Assembly (NCBI GenBank): GCA_000499405.2
Contig: HG738140.1
Span: 15,033,967-15,097,966, forward strand
Direction of reading: 5' to 3'
Length of the DNA: 64,000 nucleotides
Source of the DNA: Onchocerca volvulus
Taxonomy: Eukaryota; Nematoda; Chromadorea; Rhabditida; Onchocercidae
Shown here: positions 1 to 14,100 of the stretch, piece by piece
Position numbering within the stretch: the stretch's first letter is position 1
Layout: every line of letters begins with the position of its first letter
Made by a program: the position numbers and the translations under genes
The notes under the pieces: model-generated
What the model was told of the DNA's origin: nothing
The model's input: only the letters and a program-made list of their open reading frames with translations
Database searches by the model: none

Positions 1-59
1 AAAAAATTGGCCATATATAAAGCATTTCTATCAATTCGATGTATATTCTAATTTTTCAG

Positions 60-290
60 TTTGAGATAATTCATTCATCGACAACAGATACTTGTTTTAA
101 TATAATTATGAAAATATCCCTTCCAACAAATGTATGGATATCAAAGATCAGTAGAATACTAACTAAAATGAAAAAATCAGAGTATAGTAGTTTGAACCAA
201 AACATAAGGAATGATAATTGTGATAAAGCGAAACAATTTACAGAGAATTTCCTCATCTTTTCTTACAGGAATAAAACTAAGATAGAGTAA
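60..290 (+). CDS. Possible 3'-terminal exon of a gene entering from the left edge
   Basis: An open frame of 76 codons plus TAA begins directly after a good acceptor (TTTTTCAG, ending at 59). It starts FEIIHSSTTDT and includes KISLPTNVWISKISR, then a basic tail ending NKTKIE. The product is not recognised. The frame is longer than expected in DNA this AT-rich and the acceptor position fits, so a last exon is plausible. Any upstream exons lie outside the window. It could equally be a chance open frame; no domain supports it. Confidence 0.35.
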   Translation, partial: FEIIHSSTTDTCFNIIMKISLPTNVWISKISRILTKMKKSEYSSLNQNIRNDNCDKAKQFTENFLIFSYRNKTKIE

Positions 291-1556
291 AATCCATTGA
301 AGAGTTGTTAAAAATGTTTTTTCAAGTAACATTACAATGTATTACTGTGAGCCTAGTAAATTGGAATAAGCCTAGCAAACAGAATAATGTCAACAATGCC
401 CGGTATTTCAGGTTAGATCAGAGCTAGACATTTCGTATACTGTCATGAAAAAAACGATCGATTTTTTTTTTTTCCAACAAAAATAATTCGAAGGATATTT
501 TTCATTGATGATTATATAAATCTCTATCGGTATCAAAATTATAATGAAATAGAAAAACAGCATATATAAAAATAGCATTTATATTTATAATATTATGATA
601 TTAATCTAAATAAAGAAATAGAAAAAAATAATTTGTATAATGAAAAGATTAAAAATATTCCTGTGTTAATTTTATATAATAACTTTTCTCTTAAAAAGTA
701 ATTTGAATTTCAAGAATTCATAAATATCAGAAATTTGTTATTATAATCTATTTCATTATATTGTTGCATATATTTGGTATTAAATTAAAACAATAATTAA
801 TACAAAAGGAATATTTATTTATCTATTTTCTAAAGAAATATTCATTCAAATATATTACTATTTTTCAAAAAAATCTGAATGAAACAAAAATTGCACCAAA
901 TATTTTTGTTTGTTTGTGTATGATAAATTTTAACTTAATAACATCATTATAAAATAATATATAATATATGTACGTATAAAAGCAGTTTTGATATCACGAA
1001 GAAATTAAATTGGACAATAAAAATTCGACGATTATTATGCAAACTGCTTAACTAATCCAAAATATTACAAATATCGATGATTGTATAATTATAAAATTAC
1101 GATGCAATATGATCAGTTATTAAGTATAAGTAATGATAATGATTATAATAAATTTGAAATTATTAAAGTCCGAGATTTTGTGCCAAAATTTTATATGTCA
1201 AAACACATTTATAAAAATACAAACAATAAAAAGAAAGAAAGAGACATGTATTTAATGAAATAATCAAAATAAAAAATTTCCGAAATAAATTTCAATCAAA
1301 TAAACATTTTTTTTCATTGTAAAACAAAAAAAAAGGAAATCAGAATAATGAAAAAAGATCATTCCATTTTCAATTTTCTCTTCTTTTCATTTTCTTTTTT
1401 TTTTTGTTATAAATACAATTTAATTTATTTTTGAATTAAAATTATGAAACAATATGAAATAAACATAGGAAAATGTTAAAGGAAGAAAATAGCAGAGCTA
1501 TTTTTTGTGTTTAAACCATCCGGATTAAACTATTCAAATTTGATTTTTTACTTATT
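291..1556. other. AT-rich intergenic DNA, nothing recognised
   Basis: Only short A/T runs and stop-rich frames are visible. AATAAA motifs occur (for example near 609) and could serve as polyadenylation signals for the exon at the left edge. Confidence 0.5.
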
Positions 1557-1646
1557 CATTTCAATTAATTATTGAAATTTAAATTCATTTCAATTAATTA
1601 TTGAAATTTGAATTCATTTCAATTAATTATTGAAATTTAAATTCAA
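1557..1646. repeat. 29-bp tandem repeat, three copies
   Basis: The core TCAATTAATTATTGAAATTT recurs at 1561, 1590 and 1619, giving a 29-bp period. Each unit contains the palindrome AATTAATT and an imperfect inverted repeat. The rest of 1647-2337 shows nothing recognisable. Confidence 0.85.
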
Positions 1647-2337
1647 CTACTCAAATTTGACAAACTTTCAAAAAAAAGAAAATGTAAAAATTAGAAATTT
1701 TGCTGATTATATTTAGAAATTATAATAAAAGAGATCTGAACTATATTTTTGCTACTATTCTTTTCCTTATGTTTAACATTTCTTAAATTTTGAATAACAT
1801 AAGGAAAGGAAAAGAAATTCTTTCAATATCTACAGGAATTTAAAGCTAATCGATTGAAGGAAACAAAAAAACTGTCCAAGAAGACAAAATGAACTACAAT
1901 GAAATATTAGCTCATTATAAATTTTAAATTCAAAAAAAAAAAGGAATAGAAATACCAAAATAAATAAATATAAGACTAAAAAACAAATATGATATAAAAA
2001 AAAGTGGAAAAAGGCAAATACGGACATCGATCAGAAGCAATGTTGCTTCACATTTCTAATGGGATGAATATTGATTGCTATTCAATCAATAATTTCATCA
2101 TTTAGCATAGTAAATTTAATTTGTATTATTTTTTTTTGAATGTTATTGTAAATATAAATGATACAAAATTAGGTAATATTTATTGATAATATTTACTATC
2201 CTTTAGGATTATCTTTTAACTCAAAAAATGAACATTTTGAAATTGCTATATGAAATTTTTAAATGTAATCAGAAAAATTCGATTGTTTTTTGTATATCAT
2301 ATAATTAGATTATATTCAATCTACACAACATTTTGTA

Positions 2338-2455
2338 TTGACAATCAATCAACCAATCAATCAATCAGTCAATCAACCAACCAATCAATCAATCAATCGA
2401 TCAATCAATCAATCAATCAATCAATTAATCGATCAATCAATCAACCAATCAATCG

Positions 2456-2487
<32 letters not shown>

Positions 2488-2682
2488 ATCAATCAATCAA
2501 CCAATCAATCATTCAATCAATCAACCAACCAATCAATCAATCGATCAATCAATCAATCAATCAATCAATCGATCAATCAATTAACCAATCAATCATTCAA
2601 TCAATCAACCAACCAATCAATCAATCAATCGATCAATCAATCAACCAATCAATCAATCATTCAATCAATCAATCAATCAATA
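2338..2682. repeat. (CAAT)n tetranucleotide array with variants
   Basis: About 345 bp of CAAT repeats are interrupted by regular variants (CAAC, CGAT, CATT). The plus strand is open in two frames and would encode INQS/TNQS repeats, but no start context, splice signal or conserved flank supports a protein. It is best read as a tetranucleotide satellite. Longer sub-blocks recur inside it, which suggests slippage plus block duplication. Confidence 0.9.
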
Positions 2683-3198
2683 CTACGACTGCGGTGAAGT
2701 AAATCGGAAAATTTTCCAATCCGCAGACCAATAGTTGTAAAGCTTTGTTGTGAAGTTCTCTTTTGACGCAAAACGTGAAGAACTAAGTGATGATTCGTGA
2801 TTTGGTAGTTTCGTACATTGTTGTGAGGAAAATATTGCATCATTCGATGATTGTGAAGTACATTGCTCCTATAATTTTAACAAATGGAAATTTTTGTGTT
2901 TAAATAAATTTGAAAAAGTTGGAGATTAAAATTCTCCAATCCATTCTATAATTTCACATTATTAATTTTCAAACCAAAGAAAGGAAGAAAAAAACATGCA
3001 AATTTTAAGAATTACTTATACATTTATTTCTCAAAATGTACACGGTTTCATTAAATTTAAATGAATGAACTTATTTTCAATTTTTCTTAATATCAAAATT
3101 TATTAAAATTCATAAATTTACAATTTCCTTCATATCTTTCCATCGAATAATTAAAATTAGAAGACCATAAATCATTTCAATACCTGATCGGGAAATTG

Positions 3199-3920
3199 TC
3201 AACTGCTATCCGATGATTCCTTTTCATCTTTCTCTTTAATTTCCAAAATTTCAGGATGCAATTCGATGACCCGCATCAAAATACCATTAATATAATTTCG
3301 CAACTTTTGATTACATATTTCTTGCTCTTTTAATGCATTCATAAGCTAAAATTGTGAAAAAATTTTGCGATGCATTTTCAAAACTTTGATAAACTATGAT
3401 TGTTGAAAATTTTATGAAATTTTATTTAATTGTGCTTTAAAGATAAATAAAAGTAAAAAAGATAACCTCGGTAGAATCTTTGCCACTTAATTCTTCAGCT
3501 AATGATGGTTTTGGATCGCCGCCAAAATTTTTAAGCAAATTTTGGCCAGCTTCAATCGAATCATGAATCAATTGAGCTTGTAAATCTTCATTTTGTCGTT
3601 TCAATTCTTTGTTCTCCTTTCGATATCGATTCACTTCATTCTCCAATGATATTATCTAGAGAAAAATAACCTACTTAAAGTAGGTTAGATAAAATTCAAG
3701 ATTACAAGAAAAAACTTAAATACTAAGAAAATTTAAATTTTCACACTGATCGAAAAAAAAAAAAGGAATTATTAGTTGCTTGTACGAATTACATAAATGG
3801 ATTACTTAAATAGCATACATGTAAGAATATAAGAAAAAAAATTCAAATAAAATAGCAAAATATGATATAACATTATCATTTACTAATCAAAATGATATTA
3901 TTTTCAAAATAAATAGGAAA

Positions 3921-3954
<34 letters not shown>

Positions 3955-6900
3955 AGAAAACAAAATAAAAGAAAAAAAATAAAAACAAAAAGCAAATAGC
4001 TGATTAAATGATTGTTAAAAACAAAAATTATTCTAAATTTCAAATAAACTATCATATATTTTGATATTTACCTGTTCAGTAACTGATGCTCTTGGCAAAG
4101 TTTCATTTTTTTGTCGCCTTAATTCATCCGTTTGTCGTGAAAGTTCTTCGACTAATTCTGAACTACTATCTATGTCATGTTGTGCTTCTTCACGATACCT
4201 ATAATTAAATATTATTACAATAAAATATTAAATAATTAAAAAGGATAATAATAGTTAAAATTATTTTAAAAATATTCTTGATTTATTACTTCCTTCTTCA
4301 TTTTATCTATATATTTTTCATACTTATAATAAATATTGCTTAAAAATTGAATAATTGTAAGCATTATTAAAATTCATCCAAATTTTGTTTCCATTCAGAA
4401 AAAAAGTTCCTTTTTTGAATTCCACTTATTCAGTTTACAAAAATAATAATATTATCTATTACTCTTCAATTTAAGCATTCAATTTTAATTGGTAATAATT
4501 ATCTGAGATAATCATTTATCATTTAATATATAATATATTTCAAATTCGTATTAAAGAATCATTTCCATTTTATCAGTAAATTTTTAATTTTTACCTTTTG
4601 AAATCTCTTTCTATTTTAATTCGTGCTTCTTCTAATGTTTCACACATAGCATTTGCTTCAATTAGCTGATCCTTTACATTTTCAAGACTAAGTTGCAAAT
4701 GAAGCATATCATTGCACATTTTATCTTTTTCCTTTCTCATCCCAACACAATCTTTTTCCAGCACCTGTTTAAAATAAAATTATCATTATCATCTCATTTT
4801 CTGCGAAAATTATCATTAACTTGATTTCGAGAACGCTGTGAAATTATTAATTTTGCAATGGTTAGTGAATCGAGAAGATTAATTCAGCAAAATGACATGA
4901 AATAAGCTCGAATTGACGAATTCAAAGAAGATAATTAATGTTGTAAATATTAGAAATGTCATTACAACTGGAAACAAATAATTTTAATGATTTAACAAAA
5001 TCCAATGATGATAATGTTTTATTATTAAAAAAAAATTGAAAATTTCACCTGATATTTTAAAGCAGCACTTTCTATTTCTAACTGTTTTTCACGTTCCATC
5101 CTTGATATAATATCGCGATTTCGACTTTTTTCTTCGCTCAATTTTTCTCTCCAACTGTAAATAAAGAAATAATTAAGAAATCAAATGTTGAAAATTAATG
5201 TAAATCTGCCATCCAGAAATGAGAGAATAAATTTTATCAAAAATTTTTAAGATAACAATGAAATTTCTGAATTTACCATCAAAAAAAAAAAAATGCATCA
5301 TTTTTTTCTTTCACTTTTTGTAAATGCGAAAAATAGCATTTTGAAAAATTTTTGATTAAATTTGAAAAAAAAAAAAATCGGTTCATATTAATGATAGAAA
5401 TAATTCGCAGAAATCCAATTATATTAATTCTTTTCCAATAAATGGTCTCATTAGATGAAAAAATAGATAAAAAATAATTAAATGTTTTTAATTTAAGAAA
5501 AAGGATAATATTTCTATCGTATCATATTTTTTCTTATTTGCGAAAAATTAAACAAACTTAAAAAAAGAATAATTGCAAAATTTAATTAGTCAATATATAT
5601 TAGAATTAATTTCCGATGATTTAAAAAAAAAAAAATACTTTCCCAAAATTTTACTACGACTTTTTTGGATTTAAATAAAGTTCCTCATATATTGCTATTA
5701 TAAAATTTATAAAAAATTTTTAAAAGATTATTTTTAAGTGAAAGATTAATTCCTTCATTAATGCTGTTCTTAAAAAAAAAAAATGAAAACGATGAATAAC
5801 ATCAATTTTTTATTTATTTTTTCCTCTTTTTTTGATTCTTTTAAAAATGTTATTTATAAAAGAGAAAGTAAATAAAAGGAAAAAAGAAAGAGAAAAAATT
5901 GAAAGAAAAAAAAATCGTTTAAAATTTGAAACAATTAAAACATATAATACATTAAAAAAAAAATGAGAAATAATGCCTTGAAAAATGAGTCATTCTTAAC
6001 AGTTTCTTTTTCTTTTTAACCAAAATTTTTTTTTCATTTCAGTTATTTTCTTTTAAATTTTGAAAATTTAAATTGTCATACTGCAAATAATTAGTAATTG
6101 TTGTATATTAATTAATGAAATTATTCAGTTCTGCTATAAAAACCTCTGTTCAGCAGCTTGCAATTGTTCTTCCAAAATATGTACACGTTCGATAAGTATG
6201 GCATTATCAGCTCGTAATCGTGCCTTCTCTTCACCTGAACTCATCCGTTCCTGTTCTAGATCGTTAACTTTTTTGGAAAGTGATGATACCTGAAAAATTT
6301 TTTAAATTTTCATGAAAAATGATAATAATCTTGAAAAATTTGGTATATTTAAGAAAAAATTGATAAGGATAAGCAATTATTAGAGAATTATAATTATAAT
6401 CTATCAAGGTATGATTTAAAATGTCAAATTTATTACTTTAATAATGGCATTTTTATTAATTATTTCGTCTAATTTTATTATTTGATTACTAAAACAAATA
6501 AACAAACGCATAAATGAAAATAAAGCAAATAAATAGCAGTGAAATGATACGGAATATATATCACAGAATAATATGAAAACATAATACGAAATTGATTAAA
6601 TTCATTATTGGATAATAAATCACAATTTAACGTCTTTCGTATAATTAATCAATCGATGTAATTTTAATGAAAGAAAAATGTAAATTATTATTTTGTAGTA
6701 GCAGATAATTATTAATCATTTATCTTTCTAATTAATGAAAGAATTAAAAAAAAAATTTTTTATAGGCAAAGTTTTTCTATTCTATTTTTTTAAATATCAT
6801 TTATTAACTGATAATTATCAATAATATTTGACAAAAAAAAAGTATAAAAAAGAAATAGAAAGCAATATAGGTAAATAATTTATTAATATACGCAATGAAT

Positions 6901-9900
6901 AGATGAATAGATGATCGGCGAAAAATATTTCCAAAAATTTTTCTTTAAGCATATTATCAAAAATGATATTGTATATGTGATTAGATTCAAAATTTGTAGC
7001 GATAATATTTAATTCCTTTTTTAATTATTATTTTCTAATATATCAAGAAACTTATGCAAGCTCTGATTTCTGGAAATCATCAGTACCTTCTGCAGTTTGG
7101 AAAAGTTGAAATAGTAACTTGGAAATATCAGTGGTCATCTGAGTGCTATCATTTGTTAATTGGGAATATCAGTGGTTACTAAATGTTATCATTAGTTGGA
7201 GATACCAATGTTCATCGAAATGTTGTTGTTAGTTGAAGATATTATCGGTCATCTAAATCTTATCATTAATAAAAGATATCACTGTTAATCTAAATGTTAT
7301 TATAAATTAAAGATGTCACTGCTCAATTGAAAATATTATCGTTAGTTAAAGATATCAATGATTATCTAAATATCACTAATTAAGCATATCAGTGGTCATC
7401 TAATGATTGCATGAGGAATTTCTAATAACTATTTTTATTTCTATTCGTTGAAAAGTGTGAAAATAGCAAATTTAAGAAAATATGAGATTAAGGTAACACT
7501 TTTTAATGATTTTAATTGTATGTAATTCAAATGAGAAAAATAGGACATTGAACTTGTTCATAAGCTTGTCTGTGTTTCCGTATTTATTTTTGGAGATCTT
7601 TTTTTGTAATTTCAATCGGAATTAAATGATATTTTTATGTTCAATGAAGGAAGTTTACAGCTTAGTTCAATTTATTTTACTTTCATATAAGAAGCAAAAA
7701 AGATGAAACTTTACTTTGCTCAATCTGCCAATTTTATTTTTATGAATTTCTGTAAATTTCTTTTTTTTTCTTTTTTTTGAAAAAAAGAAATTTAAATCAG
7801 CGCAATAAATAACTATGTATTTTCGAGAGTTCGTCTCTCTTCACCATCAGTACTTAAGAAGATAAAAAAATAAACCAGAAATTTCAATAAAAAAATAACA
7901 ATGAATCACTAAAACATTCTTCATCTGATCAATTGTGAAATCGTCATCTTTTTGTACTATTATTTTATCAAAATGTGAAACATCAGAAAATTCTGAATTA
8001 TTGATTCTCATAATTCTAAATAAATGAGAAATTAAGCAGAAAAATAAACTTTGAAATGATACCAATAAGGATAAGAATCAATTTTGGAATAATAATGACT
8101 TAGATGATTACATTTGTGTGGTGATATTAATAATTCTAACAATATACAAAATAATAAAAACAATTAAAGATGCTTTTGAAAAATCAAAAAACTATAATTT
8201 TTTCATTCTATCTGCAAACTAAATGCATTTCTGTTCTGCAACATGCAAACTGCATGATCATGCTTGCATCAAGCACGATCAGCTTGTTACACAGGGAAGA
8301 TAAAATATATTAAAAAATTCGAAAGAAGAGTATTTGTTGCATCATAAATTTACATATCAATCATTATTTACAGATAGATTATCAATGATAAAAAATCATT
8401 TGATTTTTGTGTCAATCTCAATGGAATTTTTTTGATTTGCTTGAAAAATTTTGTGACATAAAATTTCGTCCCCTTTCTCAAATGTGAAAAATTCATTCCT
8501 TTGATAATTATTGTATAAATTTTAGGTTATTGAGCTGATTTAGGTAGTTTTGTTTCATCTATGTTAGATCGTTTCAAGTTATTCAGACCTAATGATTATT
8601 CATTTTTAGTACATATAGTATATATCAATATCGTTTTTTTCTAAGTTTTATTTTTTTCTAAGTTCTGTTTTCATTTGTTTTTTGATAGTGTGCAAGTTTA
8701 TAAGTCTGTTCTTCCTATATATGCTATTTTGATGATTTTTTTTTTTTAGTTATACCTATTTGGGTCACTTTTAAAGTTGGTTTTGCCAAACGTCAGAAAC
8801 TTGAATATTTCTTTACTAAATAACTTGACATTATGCATGTCGCAAACTAAATTACTTGACATTATGCATGTCGCAAACTAAACTTTTTTTTAAAAAGAAT
8901 CTCTGACAAATTATTTCAAAGTTATTATAAAAAGTCTATTTTAATATTTGTTAAACTGCAATCGAATGAAAAAAACAGCACAAACCTGACTACAAATTTC
9001 GTTTAGCTCATGAATGGATGTTTCAGTATCGCTGAAACTCATTAGTTCCGGTTCGCTGCTAAAACTACCACGTTGTGATCCACGTGTACCGTTAGTATAG
9101 AGACGTGATGCAACTGATGCTGAGCTTGAGTTGTTGTTTAATCGCATCGAATTGAGCGAATTTTCCTATAAAGAAACATTTTTTTTTTATAAATAATTCT
9201 AAAATATTTCAAAAATTTTTTTTTCTTTACATTTTTCACACAATTTTACAGAATGTTTGGGAATTTCATCAAAAGAATAATAACTTTGAGCGCAAAGTAT
9301 TTAAAATGATTTAAAAAAAAAAAAAAAAAAGAAAGGAAAATTTTTTTAATGGTCGAAATAGAAAATTTGAGACAATAATTATTTTTTTACAATAATTTGT
9401 CAGAAAATAATCTATAATTGATATTAATTGTAATTTTGAAAAAAATTTAAATAAATAAAAGTAAATAAGCTAAATTGGATGCAAAATGCATGCTGAGATC
9501 AAAGGTCATCATTGAATTGTCCCGAAACATATATATAAAATAATCTTAATTTGGAAAAAACAGAAAACAAAAAAGGAACATGAACTACCTATGCTTTTAT
9601 TCATAATTGATAAATAATTACGGAAAAAACGGGTAAATAAACAAAAACAATAACTCAATGACGGAATTTTAGTATGATATGGCGAATTTTTTAAAATTGC
9701 AGAATTTTTGGAGAAATTTAAGGAAAAACTATATTCTATTCGTCTAAAAAATAAAAATTATAATCGATGAATTGAATCATTTCAACGAGTTGAACAGAAA
9801 AACGAAAAAAAAAAAAGAAGATCTCTTCTTTTCTTTTCAAATTCACAAAAATCTTTAAAAAGTGATAAATCATCGAAACTGTCAAAGATTTTTCTTAAAG

Positions 9901-10684
9901 ATTAAGTTTTCAAAAGAAAATATATAGGAAAAAAACTTGTTTTTGAACATCTGTAAACGAAAAATACACATTTTTTTCCGGAAAAATTGAAAATATTTTT
10001 CAACACATATGGCACAAAATCCTACACTTTACGTGTCACAGGAAGTTATTAATGACTTGTTTTTGTTTTCTTGGAGATCAGATTACATCATCATACTATC
10101 AGATTTAAAAATATTCAGAATTCTTTTTAACAAAGATAATTTTGATTTCTAATAATTGATACTGATAATTTACTATAAGAAAAAGTAAGATCCAATATTA
10201 ATGATCATTTTCATTTATAACTTCTATTCCTATTTCATACTTGAACAAATCTGCTTAGAATATTATCCTAGCTAATAGTAATTGAATGAATCTGTAATCA
10301 GAATTGAGATTCGTATAATATTTCTTATTTTCAATAAGATTGATAATTAGTAATGCATTCATTAATGATATAAATAATTAGTGGAAGAAAAAAAAAAGAG
10401 CCAAGAAATTTAACTAATACCAACAAATAACTATTGCATTAGTCAAAGAAATTCAAGAAATTCAGCTAAAAAATTTAGAAATTTGATCAAAATTTTCGCA
10501 AATCAAAATATTGAATTCTTACTTTCATACGAAATATCGAAAATATATGAAATATTTGTTCATCCAATATTTACGAATAACTTGTAAGATATTATTGTCA
10601 ATATTTATTAAACTCTAAATGGCAATAATAATGGTAATATTTAATAGTAATAATATAATTAATAATAACTACTATTATTATAAC

Positions 10685-10751
<67 letters not shown>

Positions 10752-11137
10752 CAGGAGTAAAAAACGTTCCGTCAACAAATAAAACAAAAAAAATGAAAAA
10801 AAAAAAAATTCATAAATAAGTAAGCTTAGGTTTACTTCCAATACAATCAATTTTTTTTAATGATATCTAAGTTTTACTAATTTCTAAAATAAGTATTTAA
10901 AAATAAGATGAAATTAGAAATATTTTTAAAGAAAAATTTAGTGATGTGTTGTAAAAAAAAGAAGGAAAAAGCTTAAAAGTATTTTGAATAATACTAAAAT
11001 AAACACATTATTATGGGAAAATTTCGAAAGTTTATAAATGCTATATACCAGTTTTGAAATTGATGAAACATAAAATCTACACCTTAGCAAAATAAATACA
11101 TAGGAAATCAAAAATCTCGCTTTTCATTTTTCCTCTC

Positions 11138-11186
<49 letters not shown>

Positions 11187-14100
11187 CATGTTTTTCCCTT
11201 GGTTTTTCGAAGCAGGTGAAATATCAGGATGGAAAATCCATCCATACTTCAAAATGATTGGTGATTTTGGGCTTTATTATTTGTTATTCTCTTATATATC
11301 GTGCACAAAAGTTCTATTAAAAAAAAAAAGGAATGAAAAGAAAATTTGAGCATTAAATAGCATAAAAAATAAAAAAAATATTCTGACATAAAATGTTCAT
11401 TGAAATTAAATAAATTAGAAAATGAAAATCTTTATTTTTTTTTCCTTGCATTAAATAACATCAAAAATATAAACAATTCAAAAAACAAAAAAAAAAAAAC
11501 GTATTCTCCCTTCTACTTAATTAATTTTCCACCTTCCTACTTTTCTATCAAATTTTATCAGAAGTGTAAATCATGCGGAAATAAAGAATTTCCTTTTTTT
11601 TTTTTTTTGCCTTGATTTTCTTAGTAAATACATTTGTTAAGTAAAAAGTATTCTCAATAGCCAAATATTCTCATGTTTATCTTTCTTATAGCTAAATAAA
11701 TTCCACATAAACTTTCTATCTGAATTTTATAAAATTTTAACTTTAACTTAAGAAAAAAAAACAAGAAGTTTTTCCGTATTAAACTAAAAGAAAAAGTATT
11801 TATCATATAATTATATGTATAATTGGTGATTATCATTCAAAAAAATCCATCATAATGTACATTATACTAAACTATACATATTGATAATTTCAGCAAAATT
11901 AAAATTTAATTTAACATTCTATCGTCCACATTTGTATATATATATTTATTTATTTATTCATATATATATATACTCAAATATTGTCAGAAAAACTGAAATA
12001 TTTTTTTGGAAAATAGATATGACAAAATAATGATTTTTGTACTATAATTAACATACTGTAAATTGTGCTGTGCTATGGTAACTAAAGTAAACAAACTCCC
12101 TTTGCGCTTTTTGTACTAAAATTAACATTCCTTTTTGCGCCATAAGTTAACATACTGTAAATTACAGTTCAAATGAAATAAACAGCTTTACTGTAAAAGA
12201 GGAAGTTATCATTCAATCCTTTGCTCCGATCGGTATTTGACGAGCAGGGTTTTCTGAAACTTGATCGAACTCTATCAATTTTCAATCCCAATAACCCCAT
12301 AGATAACTTCCCTACTATCAAAAAGAAGTTCTAATTATCGATTATATTATCGATGTTCATCAAAAAAATCAAAAAAAAAAAAAAAAAAATCTATCAAAAG
12401 AAAGTCCTTATTATCGGTTATAATTATCAGTTATCAAAAGGAAGTCCAAATTATCGATTATATTATCGATATTCATCAATTCATTTGTAACGCAACTGCT
12501 GCGAATAAAATCCGGCAAAACAAAGACTTCATTACACAACAAATTCATCTATAGCAAGTCGCAAATCCCAAAGAAAAATCTTTCACAATTTACTTTCACA
12601 CAAATGTTTTAAATACGTTATTTTTCATACCTTTTCGTACTAACTGCAAAATAAATTGAATTTCGTAATAAAAAATTCTTTTAATGGATTTCTTTTTATG
12701 TAAAAATATATTAAGATTAAATACAGTAGGAGCATTTACGAGGGATATATTAAATTATGAATTTATACATAAATTATTTTATTATTATGAAATGAGAAAA
12801 GGAAAAAAAAAAAAAAACGATTAGCACAATCTGGGTAAAAAAAAAAAAGGGAAAAATATGAATAAAAGTTAAACATTGATAGAAAAAAATTAATATTCAA
12901 GTTTTGTTAAAAATAATTTAAATCGAATTAAACATAAATGTATGAATATTTTGTACTCCAACTTATTTCGTATTCAATTATTTGTTATTTTTAATGGAAC
13001 AATTAAATGGCAAAGATTTTAGTCCAAAATAATCTATTAATATTTCCATCAAATAGTTTTAAATACTTGAAAAATTAATCAAGCAAATGGAAAAGAAGAA
13101 ATTAATTGGTTATTGAATATTAAAATTAAAATCCATAAGTAAATTTATGGTGAAAATTTAACCTGCAGAAATGCTTGAATGAATGAATTAGGATTTCACT
13201 GGTTAAAAAATGATATTTTTTGCCAAATAAAATTTCTCTTCTCAATCTCATCTAATCTTTTCTTGTTTTAAATTAAATTATATATATATTCCACTTTTCT
13301 TTTCTGATAATAATCTATTATGAAGTACAAATCCTATTGATAATGAACAATAATAAGAATAATACCAGTTTTTAATTAGAGCAATCTTTCTAATTCATTC
13401 ATTCATTCAAGCATTTCTGTGGGTTAACAAAGTCGTTGAATAAAATGCTAGAAAACAAAACTTTCTTTAATCTTAATATATATTTAGAAACAAAATTACA
13501 TCATTCTTCAATATTTAAATGAATGAAAGAAAAAAATTCAAAATTTCATTTTGAGAAATTTTTGGCACAAAGAGAAAAGCATCTATTGTTTGAAAGTAAG
13601 TTTGTTAAAAAGTATATTTTGCTAAGCGATGTGAGCAAATATTGCACATTTCAAATTCTTCTGGGAATTATTATCCATTATTTATTTGAAATTTAAATGA
13701 ACTTAAAGAATATCATTTCTATCAAATTTTTTTTTTAAAGCAAAAAAGCGTAATTAAAGTATAAAAGTTAATTGTTAAAATGAAAAAAAAAAAACGATGA
13801 ATATATTAATAACATTAAATGGCAAATATATAAAAATTTGTACAATTGTTAGGTTTTTTTTTCGATTTCTATTACTATTTTTTTCTCTGTCAAATGTTGT
13901 TTGAAATTTTTCTATAAAATAATAAATGCGTGGATATTGATTTTTTTTTTAAATAGCCTGAATAAGTCAAATTAAAAATTGATAAAGTAATCGTCCCCAT
14001 ATTCCATCAACCAATCAGCTAATAAAAGCTTCAAACTTTTAGTAATAATTCATGAAATCATCAGTAAATTCTATCTCATGAAGATAACCGAAGAAGAAAT

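Noticed and set aside
2250..2702. Open frames of INQS repeats on the plus strand
   Set aside because: They are translations of a CAAT satellite; two frames are open equally and there is no start or splice context.
13171..13206. 36-nt microexon between TTTTTAACCAG and GTTAAATT on the minus strand
   Set aside because: The segment is one arm of the foldback, so the splice-like signals are likely coincidental.
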